Below are positions 52,983 through 62,129 of a stretch of DNA of 64,000 bases, in pieces (position 1 is the first letter of the stretch; each line of letters starts with the position of its first letter). Position numbers and translations under genes: made by a program. The stretch spans positions 301,549 to 365,548 of the forward strand of contig NZ_QRDY01000005.1 in the NCBI RefSeq assembly GCF_003386205.1. The letters run 5' to 3'. The notes under the pieces are model-generated. The model was not told the origin of the DNA. It searched no databases and saw only the letters and a program-made list of their open reading frames with translations. The stretch is from Cohnella lupini (GTDB lineage Bacteria > Bacillota > Bacilli > Paenibacillales > Paenibacillaceae).

Positions 52983-54560
52983 TTATTCTCTAAATTCTTG
53001 CGGCGTTACGCTAAAATGTTCTTTGAAAACCTTGATGAAATAGGTCGGATTTTTATATCCCAGCATGCCGGCTACTTCATATACTTTATATTTGCTGTCT
53101 TTAAGCAGAAAAACGGCTTTCTCCATCCGCAGCCGTAGCAAATAATCGGTTATGTTTTCTCCCGTTTCCTTCTTGAACACTTTGGAAATATGGGTTGGAT
53201 GCAGGAATACGTGATCGGCAATCGCCTGAAGAGAGACGTCCTCCGAGAGATGCTCTTGAATGAATTGCTGAATCTGGCTGACCAGCGAATGACGGGAGTC
53301 GGACAATTCCGCGTTCATCTCCTCCTGCAGCTTGTCCAGCATGCTCGAGGCCCAATGCTTCAGCTCGTCGTCGCCTTTCAGATCCTCGAATTTGTGCAAG
53401 CGATAATCCGCCAGCATTCTGCCGTTCTTGTGAACGAAGTAGGAGAAAGCGGCTTTGATCGCATAATCGATTTCGGACAAATGTTCGTTTGAGCCCCGAT
53501 AGTCGGAACTCCACTCCCGAAATATTTCTTCAAGCTTTTCTCTGGCGCCCGTCCAGTTGCCTGCTTCCAGCAAGTGCGCAAGCAACGGAGGCGTATATAA
53601 CGACTTGACGACATGGGGCGCAACTCGGGAATTTTCTCCGTTTAGCCTGACTACAATATCGTTGTCGTTACCGATTTGCGAACGAACCGTGGTAACGCAA
53701 CGTTGGTACAACTCCTCCAGATTTTCCGGAAAAACGCCCGTAGGCGACAAGATCACGGAAACGGTCAAACGCAGCAATTGATTGACAATCCTTCTCGACT
53801 CGTCTGCCAACCTTTCAAGCGACTGACCTTTCTCCCCTTCCGGGTTATTATTTACGACAATCAGAAGGTGCCCGTACAAATCCTCGCAGCTCCAACACCC
53901 GTAGCCATCAGCCAGCAACTCCTCCACGATGTTGGTTACGGCAAAGCCCATAACCGGCAAGTCCGAAGTTCCATAGTACCGCTTACGATCTTCGATGCGG
54001 ATGAGTATCAGCGACACTTCGTCGCCGACGCGTACCGGAATATCGTACAAATTCAACTCCTCGGCTAATTTCCTGCCGTTCCATGACCGGCCTTGGATCA
54101 AATTGTTCAAAAGGTTGGCGCGCAACACGGGCAGATTGCGATGGATCGAGCTCTGCGATTGGATATACGTGCGCAACTGCTCTTTCTCCGCCAGCAGTCC
54201 GTCGACCGCCTCCCTAACGGCGGCTATCAGCTCTTCATCCTTGACGGGCTTGAGCAAGTAGTGCGACACCTTGTGCTTTAACCCTTCTTGGACGTATTCG
54301 AACTCCGCGTGTCCGCTAAGCATCATGCAAACCGTACCGGGCCAACGGCTCTTAATGGCGCCGATCAGTTCGATACCGTTTAATCCGGGCATACGCACGT
54401 CTGTAATGACAAGATCCGCCGGATCATCCTCCATCACGTCAAGCGCTTGCTTACCGGAATACGCGGTGCTTATATCGGTAATGCCGACCTCGGACCAGGA
54501 TAAACTCGCGACCATACACTCCACCAGATGTTCTTCGTCATCCACGATCAACAGCTTCAT
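52983..54560 (-). CDS. YesN-type response regulator (REC plus AraC HTH)
   Basis: A 525-residue regulator. The REC domain has LLIVDDEEH, phospho-acceptor D54 in LVITDVRMPG and the lysine in YLLKPVKDEE. A long middle domain follows, then the AraC-type HTH pair (VFLHPTHISKVFKKETGENI, LGYKNPTYFIKVFKEHFS) and the ending [26 protein letters not shown] precedes the ATG, which lies inside the 3' end of the kinase gene (23-bp overlap), implying coupling. It probably activates the importer operon of which it is the last gene. Confidence 0.9.
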   Translation of the reverse strand: MKLLIVDDEEHLVECMVASLSWSEVGITDISTAYSGKQALDVMEDDPADLVITDVRMPGLNGIELIGAIKSRWPGTVCMMLSGHAEFEYVQEGLKHKVSHYLLKPVKDEELIAAVREAVDGLLAEKEQLRTYIQSQSSIHRNLPVLRANLLNNLIQGRSWNGRKLAEELNLYDIPVRVGDEVSLILIRIEDRKRYYGTSDLPVMGFAVTNIVEELLADGYGCWSCEDLYGHLLIVVNNNPEGEKGQSLERLADESRRIVNQLLRLTVSVILSPTGVFPENLEELYQRCVTTVRSQIGNDNDIVVRLNGENSRVAPHVVKSLYTPPLLAHLLEAGNWTGAREKLEEIFREWSSDYRGSNEHLSEIDYAIKAAFSYFVHKNGRMLADYRLHKFEDLKGDDELKHWASSMLDKLQEEMNAELSDSRHSLVSQIQQFIQEHLSEDVSLQAIADHVFLHPTHISKVFKKETGENITDYLLRLRMEKAVFLLKDSKYKVYEVAGMLGYKNPTYFIKVFKEHFSVTPQEFRE

Positions 54561-56298
54561 CGTCCTCAGTCTCCTCTCTCCAATGAAGCTCCGCCCGAAG
54601 TCCCGACGCGAGATTAATAGACAGCGCTAAACCGGATTTCGAACCGTAACGAAGCCTAAGCCTCCGATGCACATTGACGAGCCCGCAGCTTTCCGACCTT
54701 TCGTCGATTGGGCTATCCAGCAATTTACAAAGCTCGCTTAGGCGCTCGGATGTCAGCGAACCTCCATTATCATCCACGAATATCGAGCATGTTTCCCCGA
54801 TGCGTCTCCCTGTAATCGTTATTATACCAGCCCCTTCTAGCGACTCGATGCCATGAATCAAAGCATTCTCCACGATGGGCTGCAAGATCAGCCTCGGTAC
54901 CTCAAGGTCCAGCATGTCGGCATCGACGTCGATGTCGTAGCTGATGCGATTCATGCGCATCCGGTGGATGCTCAAGTAATCTGCTGTATTTTTAAGCTCT
55001 TCTCTGAGCTTGACCTGCTGATTTTGGACCCTCGTCGAATAACGATAATAATCGGACAAGTGGTAGGCCATTTTCAGAACGGCGTCTTTTTTCTCCAATT
55101 TGGTCATGCTGATGATATACGACAAGCTATTGTACAAAAAATGGGGATTGATTTGCGATTGCAGCTGTTTAAGCTCCGCATCGCGTGCCTGCAGCTTCTG
55201 TACGAACACGTTTTCGATAAGTTGCTGAATTTCATCCGTCATTTCGTTGAACCGGGAAATGATGAGTCGGAATTCATTCTTAACCTGGAGCGAGATTCTG
55301 GTTCCGTACTGTCCCATTTTGATCTTCTGCACGCCTTTGACAAGCTCGCGCAGAGGCACTTGAACGTTGCGATAAAGCACCCAAGCTACGGCGATTCCGA
55401 CTACGAGCAACAATCCGTAGACGAGATAGGAGAATCGGTTCGTCATGCGAAGCGGCGTCAGGATATCTTGCACGGGAACGATATTAACGACGTAGCCCCC
55501 CAGCGAGCGTACCGTAGAATACGTCAATAAATACGACATTCCTTCGACCTTAAGCGTTATGTCGCCTTGCTCGGACAACTGGGTCCTTCCAAGCGTGTCC
55601 AAAGCATCTTTGAGCAATTCCGGCGGGCAGGTGCTTGACGCCAACGATGCCGCGTTCGACTTGTAGAACAAGACATTGCCGCTTCCCTGAGCATCGAACT
55701 GATCGAGCATGCGGACAATATTATTCATGTCGAAGCTAATTTCGACGATGGAATTGGCTTTGGACATATCAACGGCCGCTTGGTAGGGCTCGACCGTGAT
55801 CAGCTCCAGCTTGGAGAAACCTTCCGAGTTATCGCTTGGCGACGGAAAATTCCAGATGCCTTTCCTGAGCTTCAAGAAGAGCTCCGGATGATAAGCCACG
55901 CCGCGGGCCGTTGAAATGGATTGCCCCGTTCGAGGCGAATACACGGTAATCTCTTGAGTCCAGTCGGACGAAGCGATCTGCAAATACAGCTTATCCTGAA
56001 TGATTTTTTTGCGGCTGATCTGCTCGTAGGAGCTGAAGTTCAACAACGACATATCCTGGAATTCAATGACGTTAGGATCTCGGATCAACACGCGGGAGAA
56101 CGTCTCCAACTGCATCATAATATTGTCCATCTGCGTAGCGAGCGTAGACAGCTGCCCGATGCTTGATTGTTTGATTTGCTTAGTGATAACCTTCTCGTTC
56201 ATGTTGTGGGAATAGATAGACAACAGAAGCACGGGCAATAAAAGTAAAATCAGCGAGCCGACCAACTTGGAGAAAAGACTGCGTTCATTATGGCCCAT
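54538..56298 (-). CDS. YesM-type sensor histidine kinase
   Basis: A 586-residue membrane kinase. The ATG at 56298 follows GGGAG by 8 bp and is preferred to a TTG at 56343. Transmembrane helices lie near residues 12-32 and 285-305, with an extracellular sensor between. HAMP (VPLRELVKGVQKIKMGQY), His_kinase with QSQINPHFLYNSLSYIISM and HATPase_c with NALIHGIESLEG and DDNGGSLTSE follow. It lies 28 bp after the LplC-type permease gene and overlaps its regulator. Confidence 0.9.
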   Translation of the reverse strand: MGHNERSLFSKLVGSLILLLLPVLLLSIYSHNMNEKVITKQIKQSSIGQLSTLATQMDNIMMQLETFSRVLIRDPNVIEFQDMSLLNFSSYEQISRKKIIQDKLYLQIASSDWTQEITVYSPRTGQSISTARGVAYHPELFLKLRKGIWNFPSPSDNSEGFSKLELITVEPYQAAVDMSKANSIVEISFDMNNIVRMLDQFDAQGSGNVLFYKSNAASLASSTCPPELLKDALDTLGRTQLSEQGDITLKVEGMSYLLTYSTVRSLGGYVVNIVPVQDILTPLRMTNRFSYLVYGLLLVVGIAVAWVLYRNVQVPLRELVKGVQKIKMGQYGTRISLQVKNEFRLIISRFNEMTDEIQQLIENVFVQKLQARDAELKQLQSQINPHFLYNSLSYIISMTKLEKKDAVLKMAYHLSDYYRYSTRVQNQQVKLREELKNTADYLSIHRMRMNRISYDIDVDADMLDLEVPRLILQPIVENALIHGIESLEGAGIITITGRRIGETCSIFVDDNGGSLTSERLSELCKLLDSPIDERSESCGLVNVHRRLRLRYGSKSGLALSINLASGLRAELHWREETEDDEAVDRG

Positions 56299-56326
56299 GG
56301 ACTTGGCTCCCGAGTTTTTGCCTATT

Positions 56327-57196
56327 CTATTCTTTAACCGCACCCATAGTCAACCCTTGCACGAAAAATCGCTGCAAAAACGGGTATACGAGCAAAATCG
56401 GAAGCGCGCCGATCAGAATTTGAGCGGAACGAACAGTTCTCTCCGATAAGATTTGCAATTGCGACGGATCGATATTCGTATTACGCATGTCTCCGCCCTG
56501 AATGATCGTCTGCAAGAACGTCGCCAGCGGATATTGCCGGTAGTCCGTAATATAAATCAAGCCATCGAACCAAGAATTCCAATGCCATACCATCGCGAAC
56601 AAAGACAACGTAGCCAGCGAAGGGAGCGACAGAGGCAGAAATATTTTCGTCAGGGAGCGTATGTATCCCGCTCCGTCGATGTATGCCGCTTCTTCGAGCT
56701 CCTTGGGTATGGATCTGAAAAATTGCATCATTAATATCGTATTATAGACGTTCACGGCCGAAGGAAGAATTAACGCCCAAAGCGTATTAGTCAATTCAAG
56801 CTGGGTCACGATCATATAGGTAGGAATAAGGCCGCCATTGAACAGCATGGTAAATACGAAAAACCAGGAATAGAGAGATCTGCCGGAAAAAGAACGAGAC
56901 AATACGAACGCGGCCGATACGGTCAGGGCCATGGACAATACAGTGCCTGCGACCGTCCTTTCGACCGACAGCACAAGCGAGCGCAAAAACAGCGGGTTGG
57001 CAAGCGTTCTTTCATAAGCTTCCGTGGAGAATCCGACCGGCCAGAAGTATACCCGGTTGGCCATCGCCGCGGAGCTTGAGCTGAAAGATACGGCCGCTAC
57101 GTGGATTAACGGCAAAATGCAGAGCAAGGCAATCGCCGCTAGCAGTATAGCGTTGATGCCTGAAAACCAACGGTACCCGATCGAGTATCGATACAT
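56327..57196 (-). CDS. Carbohydrate ABC permease, LplC/YtcP type
   Basis: A 289-residue CUT1 permease with six spans. Either the ATG at 57196 or a GTG at 57208 could be the start; the ATG is chosen for spacing from AAAGGTGG. The EAA loop is LEEAAYIDGAGYIRSLTKIF, and the ending FVQGLTMGAVKE is typical of the LplC half. It is 18 bp after the LplB-type gene. Confidence 0.9.
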   Translation of the reverse strand: MYRYSIGYRWFSGINAILLAAIALLCILPLIHVAAVSFSSSSAAMANRVYFWPVGFSTEAYERTLANPLFLRSLVLSVERTVAGTVLSMALTVSAAFVLSRSFSGRSLYSWFFVFTMLFNGGLIPTYMIVTQLELTNTLWALILPSAVNVYNTILMMQFFRSIPKELEEAAYIDGAGYIRSLTKIFLPLSLPSLATLSLFAMVWHWNSWFDGLIYITDYRQYPLATFLQTIIQGGDMRNTNIDPSQLQILSERTVRSAQILIGALPILLVYPFLQRFFVQGLTMGAVKE

Positions 57197-57214
57197 ATGT
57201 TCAGCCACCTTTCC

Positions 57215-58126
57215 TCAAAAGATGCGATAATTGCCAAATCGATAGGCCAATCGATAAGCAGTCACGATCAGCACGAAACTGACTGCCGATTTGAACAGGC
57301 CGACGGCCGTCGCGAAGCTGAAGGAGCCGCTCATCAATCCTACGCGGTAAACGAACGTATCGATAATATCCCCCTCGTGATAAACGAGCGGATTGTACAA
57401 GTTGAATATTTGATCAAAGCCCGCATTCAAGATATTGCCGAGCGAAAGCGTTCCGACGACCAGAATGACGGGGACGATCGCCGGCAGCGTGATATGCAAA
57501 GTCTGCTTAAACCGGCCGGCACCATCGATCTCGGCCGCTTCGTACAAAGACAGATTGATGCCGGTCAGCGCGGCTAAATAGATAATCGTGGAAAAGCCGA
57601 ATTCCTTCCACACGTCGCTTACGATTACCGTGAACCGAAACCAAGTTCCGTCCCCGAGAAAGAATATAGGTTCAAGCCCCACGCCGGACAACATTTGATT
57701 CACAATGCCTTTATTGCTGAGAATATCCGTCAAAATCCCCCCCAGTATGACCCATGACAGGAAATGGGGAAGGTAGACGAGCGTCTGTACGAATCGCTTG
57801 AATACCAGTTTTCTCACTTCGTTCAACAGCAGCGCAAACATAATCGGAATAACGGTATTGGCTGCAATCTTGAACGACGCGATCAAAAACGTGTTCCAGA
57901 TCACCTGCGTGCTGTCCGGATAAGTAAACATATATTCCAGATGCTTCAGACCGACCCAAGGCGAGTGCCAAATACCCAGTCGCGGTTTGTAATCCTGAAA
58001 AGCCATAAGCAAGCCGGTCATCGGCAGATAGTTAAATACAAGCAAACAAATGACCGAGGGCAATATGAGCAAATGAAGCGGCAGCTGACGAGTCAGCCTC
58101 ATTCCGCTTTTTCCTTTTCCCCTCAT
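57215..58126 (-). CDS. Carbohydrate ABC permease, LplB type
   Basis: A 303-residue CUT1 permease with six spans. The EAA loop is YEAAEIDGAGRFKQTLHITL, and the C-terminus YRLAYRFGNYRIF is a typical LplB end. GAGAGGTGATGGTAT precedes the ATG. It is a close paralogue of the 19219-20121 permease, in the same position of an operon with the same gene order. Confidence 0.92.
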   Translation of the reverse strand: MRGKGKSGMRLTRQLPLHLLILPSVICLLVFNYLPMTGLLMAFQDYKPRLGIWHSPWVGLKHLEYMFTYPDSTQVIWNTFLIASFKIAANTVIPIMFALLLNEVRKLVFKRFVQTLVYLPHFLSWVILGGILTDILSNKGIVNQMLSGVGLEPIFFLGDGTWFRFTVIVSDVWKEFGFSTIIYLAALTGINLSLYEAAEIDGAGRFKQTLHITLPAIVPVILVVGTLSLGNILNAGFDQIFNLYNPLVYHEGDIIDTFVYRVGLMSGSFSFATAVGLFKSAVSFVLIVTAYRLAYRFGNYRIF

Positions 58127-58163
58127 ATACCATCACCTCTCTTTCTTGTTGCGCAATCAGGAG

Positions 58164-58195
58164 AGGCCTTACGTGTCGCTCGTACCGTAAGGCCT
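58164..58195 (-). promoter_or_regulatory. Intercistronic hairpin between binding protein and permease genes
   Basis: AGGCCTTACG and CGTAAGGCCT form a perfect 10-bp stem with a 12-base loop, 18 bp past the binding-protein stop. No T-run follows on the minus strand, so stabilising or processing is more likely than termination. Confidence 0.6.
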
Positions 58196-58212
58196 TTCCC
58201 GAGCGAAGCCTG

Positions 58213-59871
58213 TTATTGGTTGACCGACTCGTACCACTCGTTCACTTCTTTGGTTATTTGATCGCCGCCCGAGGACTTCCATTTGTTGACGAAGCTATCG
58301 AACGCGTCCGGCGATTCTTGTCCGTAAATGATTTTCAAGAAGATTTCGTTTTCCATTTTACGCAACAACTCGCCCTTTTCGGCCATCGTCGGGGTTGGCG
58401 GGCCGGTAAACTTGTCGAATACGGCAGCCTGATCCAAATAAGTATCCAACACGGCAGCGGCTTCCGCCCATTTCTTCGGTCTTGCTGCAAAATAGTTCTC
58501 GTAAGGCGTTTCGGGAGCTTCGCCCCGCCCGAGCTTGGCCATCACTTCGAGCTCCTTCTTCGGAGCCTGGATGTCGTTTCCATAAATCGTATATTTCTTC
58601 ACGTCCACGAAGCCTCCCGGGATCTTGTCCGAATCATACACCGGTTTGCCGTCTACCATGACATAGTCGTAGCCTTCGGCCCAGCCGTTGGCGAATTCCG
58701 ACGATGGATCGTATAAGCCCGGCCCCATAATGGCGTCCAGATATTGGAAGAGAACGTCCATATGTTTGAAATCCTTATTGAAGTAGAACCGGACGGAGGA
58801 TTGCGGTTCGCTGCCGAAGCCAATTTGACCGTCGATACCGGCCGGTACCGGCACCGGTATATAATCGAACTTCATATCCGCGTTAAACGGAAAAGTGGGC
58901 ATCCAAGTGGGACCGAATACCATGCCCGACTTGCCTTGGACGAAGCTTTCCGCGGCCTTGGATTCGTCCATCGCTCCCGCGTCCTTATCCAAGTATCCTT
59001 TTTTCATCCACTCGCTCAGCTTTGCCAACCCTTGCTTCATGGTCGGCTGCACCGAACCGTACTGCAGCTTGCCATCGGCGCCTTCGGTCCAATAGGTCGG
59101 AACGGCCGAATGTCCGAACAAGAAGTCGCTCGATACCATAAACGTATCCTTAACCGTGCTCACGCCTTTTTTCAGCGATAAGGACAAGCCGATCGTATCC
59201 TTCTTGCCGTTGCCGTCCGGATCTTGATTGACGAACGCGTCCATGACTTTGTCCATATCCTCGATCGTTTTCGGCACCTGCAATCCGAGCTTGTCCAACC
59301 AATCCTGGCGAATCCATAACACGCTAAAAGAGCTGATGGCATTAAAAGTAGGAAGTCCGTAATGTTTGCCTTCATAGGACACGGTGTTCCAGATTTCCGG
59401 ATATTTGGCATACAGTTCTTTGAGTCGCGGAGAAGCATATTTATCGAATGCCTCCGTAACGTCCATTACCTTCCCGGAATCGACGACCTGGTTTTCGAGG
59501 GTAGGATCGTTAAGAGTAAATACGTCCGGCAAATCTCCGTTTGAATTCATTAACAGACGTAGCTTCGTTGTATAGGCCTCGCCGGTCCCGACAGACCAAT
59601 CCACCTTGAAGTCGATACCGAATTTCTCTTTGGCCCATCTGGTGTGAACGTTATCCTCGATCGTTTCGCCGTTCTTGAATTTGTTGTCGGAGCCGACTAC
59701 GCGTCCTAATTTGACCGTAACCTCCTGTTGCGAGTTATCCCCGCTTGCTCCCGATGTTGAAGACGGTTCCGTCTGGTTCGCATTCGATTTTGCGCTGCAG
59801 CCCGCGGCAGACAGCACCGCGACTGCGAGCGCTAGCGCTCCCAAGGAATGTTTCGCGAGTCTCTTCTTCAT
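58213..59871 (-). CDS. Extracellular solute-binding lipoprotein (LplA type)
   Basis: A 552-residue sugar-binding lipoprotein. The ATG at 59871 follows AAGGAGGTCGTTAC; the frame remains open upstream to 59937 without a site. Signal peptide MKKRLAKHSLGALALAVAVL leads to lipobox SAAGC, then an N/S/Q/T-rich linker. LplA-type landmarks are WIRQDWLDKLGLQVPKTIED, NQDPDGNGKKDTIGLS and, at the end, VNKWKSSGGDQITKEVNEW, which closely matches the C-terminus of the 20194-21948 protein. It heads the operon SBP-LplB-LplC-YesM-YesN. Ligand unknown. Confidence 0.91.
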   Translation of the reverse strand: MKKRLAKHSLGALALAVAVLSAAGCSAKSNANQTEPSSTSGASGDNSQQEVTVKLGRVVGSDNKFKNGETIEDNVHTRWAKEKFGIDFKVDWSVGTGEAYTTKLRLLMNSNGDLPDVFTLNDPTLENQVVDSGKVMDVTEAFDKYASPRLKELYAKYPEIWNTVSYEGKHYGLPTFNAISSFSVLWIRQDWLDKLGLQVPKTIEDMDKVMDAFVNQDPDGNGKKDTIGLSLSLKKGVSTVKDTFMVSSDFLFGHSAVPTYWTEGADGKLQYGSVQPTMKQGLAKLSEWMKKGYLDKDAGAMDESKAAESFVQGKSGMVFGPTWMPTFPFNADMKFDYIPVPVPAGIDGQIGFGSEPQSSVRFYFNKDFKHMDVLFQYLDAIMGPGLYDPSSEFANGWAEGYDYVMVDGKPVYDSDKIPGGFVDVKKYTIYGNDIQAPKKELEVMAKLGRGEAPETPYENYFAARPKKWAEAAAVLDTYLDQAAVFDKFTGPPTPTMAEKGELLRKMENEIFLKIIYGQESPDAFDSFVNKWKSSGGDQITKEVNEWYESVNQ

Positions 59872-59901
59872 GTAACGACCTCCTTTTTTTGATTCATGAT
59901 G

Positions 59902-59956
59902 AGTATAGCCCCAGCGCGAAAAGCGGATATATATCAAAAAAAAGAGATTTATATCA
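59902..59956 (-). promoter_or_regulatory. Candidate activator site and promoter of the 58213 importer operon
   Basis: On the minus strand two direct repeats, TGATATAAATC (plus 59946-59956) and TGATATATATC (plus 59926-59936), start 20 bp apart. The nearer one ends 18 bp upstream of TATACT (59902-59907), with no -35 consensus. Two-turn spacing of direct repeats beside a -10 is typical of AraC-type activators; the operon's own YesN-type regulator is the likely binder. Confidence 0.5.
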
Positions 59957-60085
59957 CTTTATTAGTCACTATCGTTTTTCTTCATTTTTTTATATTTTTT
60001 TGATTTATATTATATTTCATATCGATCGGATAGCGATTGATATGGCAAGCGGTTTTAATATTCCTAATATGGCGGTGATAACGAA

Positions 60086-62110
60086 TTGTTGTACGCGGGA
60101 ACGAACTACCACCCTCACGACTGGCCACGCGAGCGCTGGAAACAAGACATTGACCTAATGAAAGAGGCCTCCTTCAATTTGGTTCGGCTCGGACACCTTT
60201 GCTGGGATAGCTTTGAGCCCACGGAAGGAAATTATACCTTCGAGTGGTTCGATGAAGTCATGGATCTGTTCGCGAAAGCAGATATCAAGGTCGTACTTGA
60301 TATCGCGACGCGGCCTGCTCCGACCTGGCTGCATAAGAAATATCCGGAAATCGATCTTGCCGACGCAAACGGCATCCGGATGGAAGCGCAAACCCGCTAT
60401 ATGGAGGATGTCGGGCATCCGGCTTTTCAGGAATACGCCTACAAGTTCGCGGAGACGCTGATCTGCCGATATCGCAACCATCAAGCGTTATACGCGTTCG
60501 GTTTGTGCAATGAATTCGGCTCGGGCTCGCCATCCTATTCCGCGTCGGCTAGAGACCGATTCCAGTCTTGGTTGAGCGCCAAATACGGCACGATCGAACA
60601 CCTTAACCATGCCTGGACGACGCAGCGCTGGTCCCGTAAGCTTAACAGCTTTCATGACGTGGTGCTTCCGGTCTCGGGTTCGGTACGCGGAGCGCCCGAA
60701 CGACTGCTTGACATGTCGCGCTTCTATTCCGACGAGGTATTGGAATTTATGCACGGATTAAGTCGCCTCGTCAAGAGGCTTGCGCCGAAGGCAAGGGAAA
60801 CGACGAATCATTGGTCGGAAAATCCCGGATACGGCTTCGACTATTTAAAAGAATATGACGAAATGATCGATCTGCCCGGTATTGGCTTCTACCCGGGCAC
60901 GAACCCCGAAGACAGGAGAGCGCTGATTGCCGCTTGCTTCTTTATGGATCATCGCATCGGCGAGCTCGGCCGGCCTATCTGGTGTCTCGAATTTCAGACC
61001 GGCGACTTTGGGGGCTACGGCTCCCCTCGCAACGCCATGCGAATGTATGCTTATTTGTCCCTCATTCATAGATCCCAGACCGTTTGTGCCTGGACGTGGC
61101 GCTCTATGCTTGGCGGAGAGGAGCAGTATATTTTCGGTCTTGTCGACCATGACGGAGAACCGGGATGGAAATACGGAGAATTCAAGCAGATCGCCGAGGA
61201 GTTTAACCTGTTGAAGGATTACGGCCTCCCTCGCGACGCGTCGCCGGAAATCGCCGTCGCTTATTCGTTCGAGAGTCTTAAGGTTGCGGCAGGCAACAAG
61301 AGCTTCTACAAGACGGATTATACGGAACAAGTCCTTCAAGCCTACGAGACGCTTGAACTTTCTAACTTGGACTGCAATATCGTGAACCTGCGCCGAATGC
61401 TCCTAAGCTACAAATTGTTGATCGTACCGGGACATGCCATCATGGACGACGACTCCGCGGCGACGATCCGCTCTTATGTCGAGAATGGGGGCACCGTCGT
61501 CATGACGGCATACTCCGCCAAGGTCGACGCCCACAACCGCGTGTTCGATTCGCCGTTGCCCGGAGCGCTTAGCGACGTATTCGGCATACGCATCGGGGCG
61601 TTCGCTCGAACCCGTAGCCATACGCCGAGCGAGAACGCCGGCGGATTGGAGAAAACGGAGCTGCGCCTGGAACGGGAGCGGCCGGTCATCGTCTTGGGCC
61701 AGGAACGTTACGAACCTCCTATCGATTATTACGAAATGATCGAAACCAAGACGGCCGAAACGGAAGCCTTCTTCGACAACACGCTGGAGCGTTCTCCTGC
61801 GGTTACGCGGAATCGCTATGGCAAGGGAGAAGCCATCTATGTCGCCATACCCGCCTCCACGGCATTTCTGAAGCCGTTCCTGGAATCGCTGTACCCGGCG
61901 CTTGGCATCGAGACGGGACCGGTCACGCCGCCGGGCGTCGCCGCGCGCAGACTGGAAGACGGCTCTACTCTTTATGTGAATACGATAGGCAAAGATCAAA
62001 CGATTGCGCTTGAGCATCCGAAAACCGGACTTCTAACCGGCAGGCAATATCGGAACTCTCTGGAGTTGTCCGCCTATGAAGCGGAATTGCTTTTAAACAA
62101 AGAACGATAA
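60086..62110 (+). CDS. GH42 beta-galactosidase family enzyme
   Basis: A 674-residue cytoplasmic glycoside hydrolase. The TIM barrel (about 1-380) has the GH42 opening YAGTNYHPHDWPRERW, acid/base E143 in GLCNEFGSGS and nucleophile E302 in WCLEFQTGD. A trimerisation/flavodoxin-like domain (about 390-590, with VPGHAIMDDDSAATI) and a small C-terminal beta domain follow. The start is TTG at 60086 with GGCGGTGAT about 8 bp upstream, and the protein begins exactly at the family's N-terminus. It releases galactose, or in some members L-arabinopyranose, from oligosaccharides. Divergent from the 58213 importer, which probably supplies its substrate; the GH29 gene follows after 19 bp. Confidence 0.9.
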   Translation: MLYAGTNYHPHDWPRERWKQDIDLMKEASFNLVRLGHLCWDSFEPTEGNYTFEWFDEVMDLFAKADIKVVLDIATRPAPTWLHKKYPEIDLADANGIRMEAQTRYMEDVGHPAFQEYAYKFAETLICRYRNHQALYAFGLCNEFGSGSPSYSASARDRFQSWLSAKYGTIEHLNHAWTTQRWSRKLNSFHDVVLPVSGSVRGAPERLLDMSRFYSDEVLEFMHGLSRLVKRLAPKARETTNHWSENPGYGFDYLKEYDEMIDLPGIGFYPGTNPEDRRALIAACFFMDHRIGELGRPIWCLEFQTGDFGGYGSPRNAMRMYAYLSLIHRSQTVCAWTWRSMLGGEEQYIFGLVDHDGEPGWKYGEFKQIAEEFNLLKDYGLPRDASPEIAVAYSFESLKVAAGNKSFYKTDYTEQVLQAYETLELSNLDCNIVNLRRMLLSYKLLIVPGHAIMDDDSAATIRSYVENGGTVVMTAYSAKVDAHNRVFDSPLPGALSDVFGIRIGAFARTRSHTPSENAGGLEKTELRLERERPVIVLGQERYEPPIDYYEMIETKTAETEAFFDNTLERSPAVTRNRYGKGEAIYVAIPASTAFLKPFLESLYPALGIETGPVTPPGVAARRLEDGSTLYVNTIGKDQTIALEHPKTGLLTGRQYRNSLELSAYEAELLLNKER

Positions 62111-62129
62111 AAAGAAGGAGCCTAACCTC

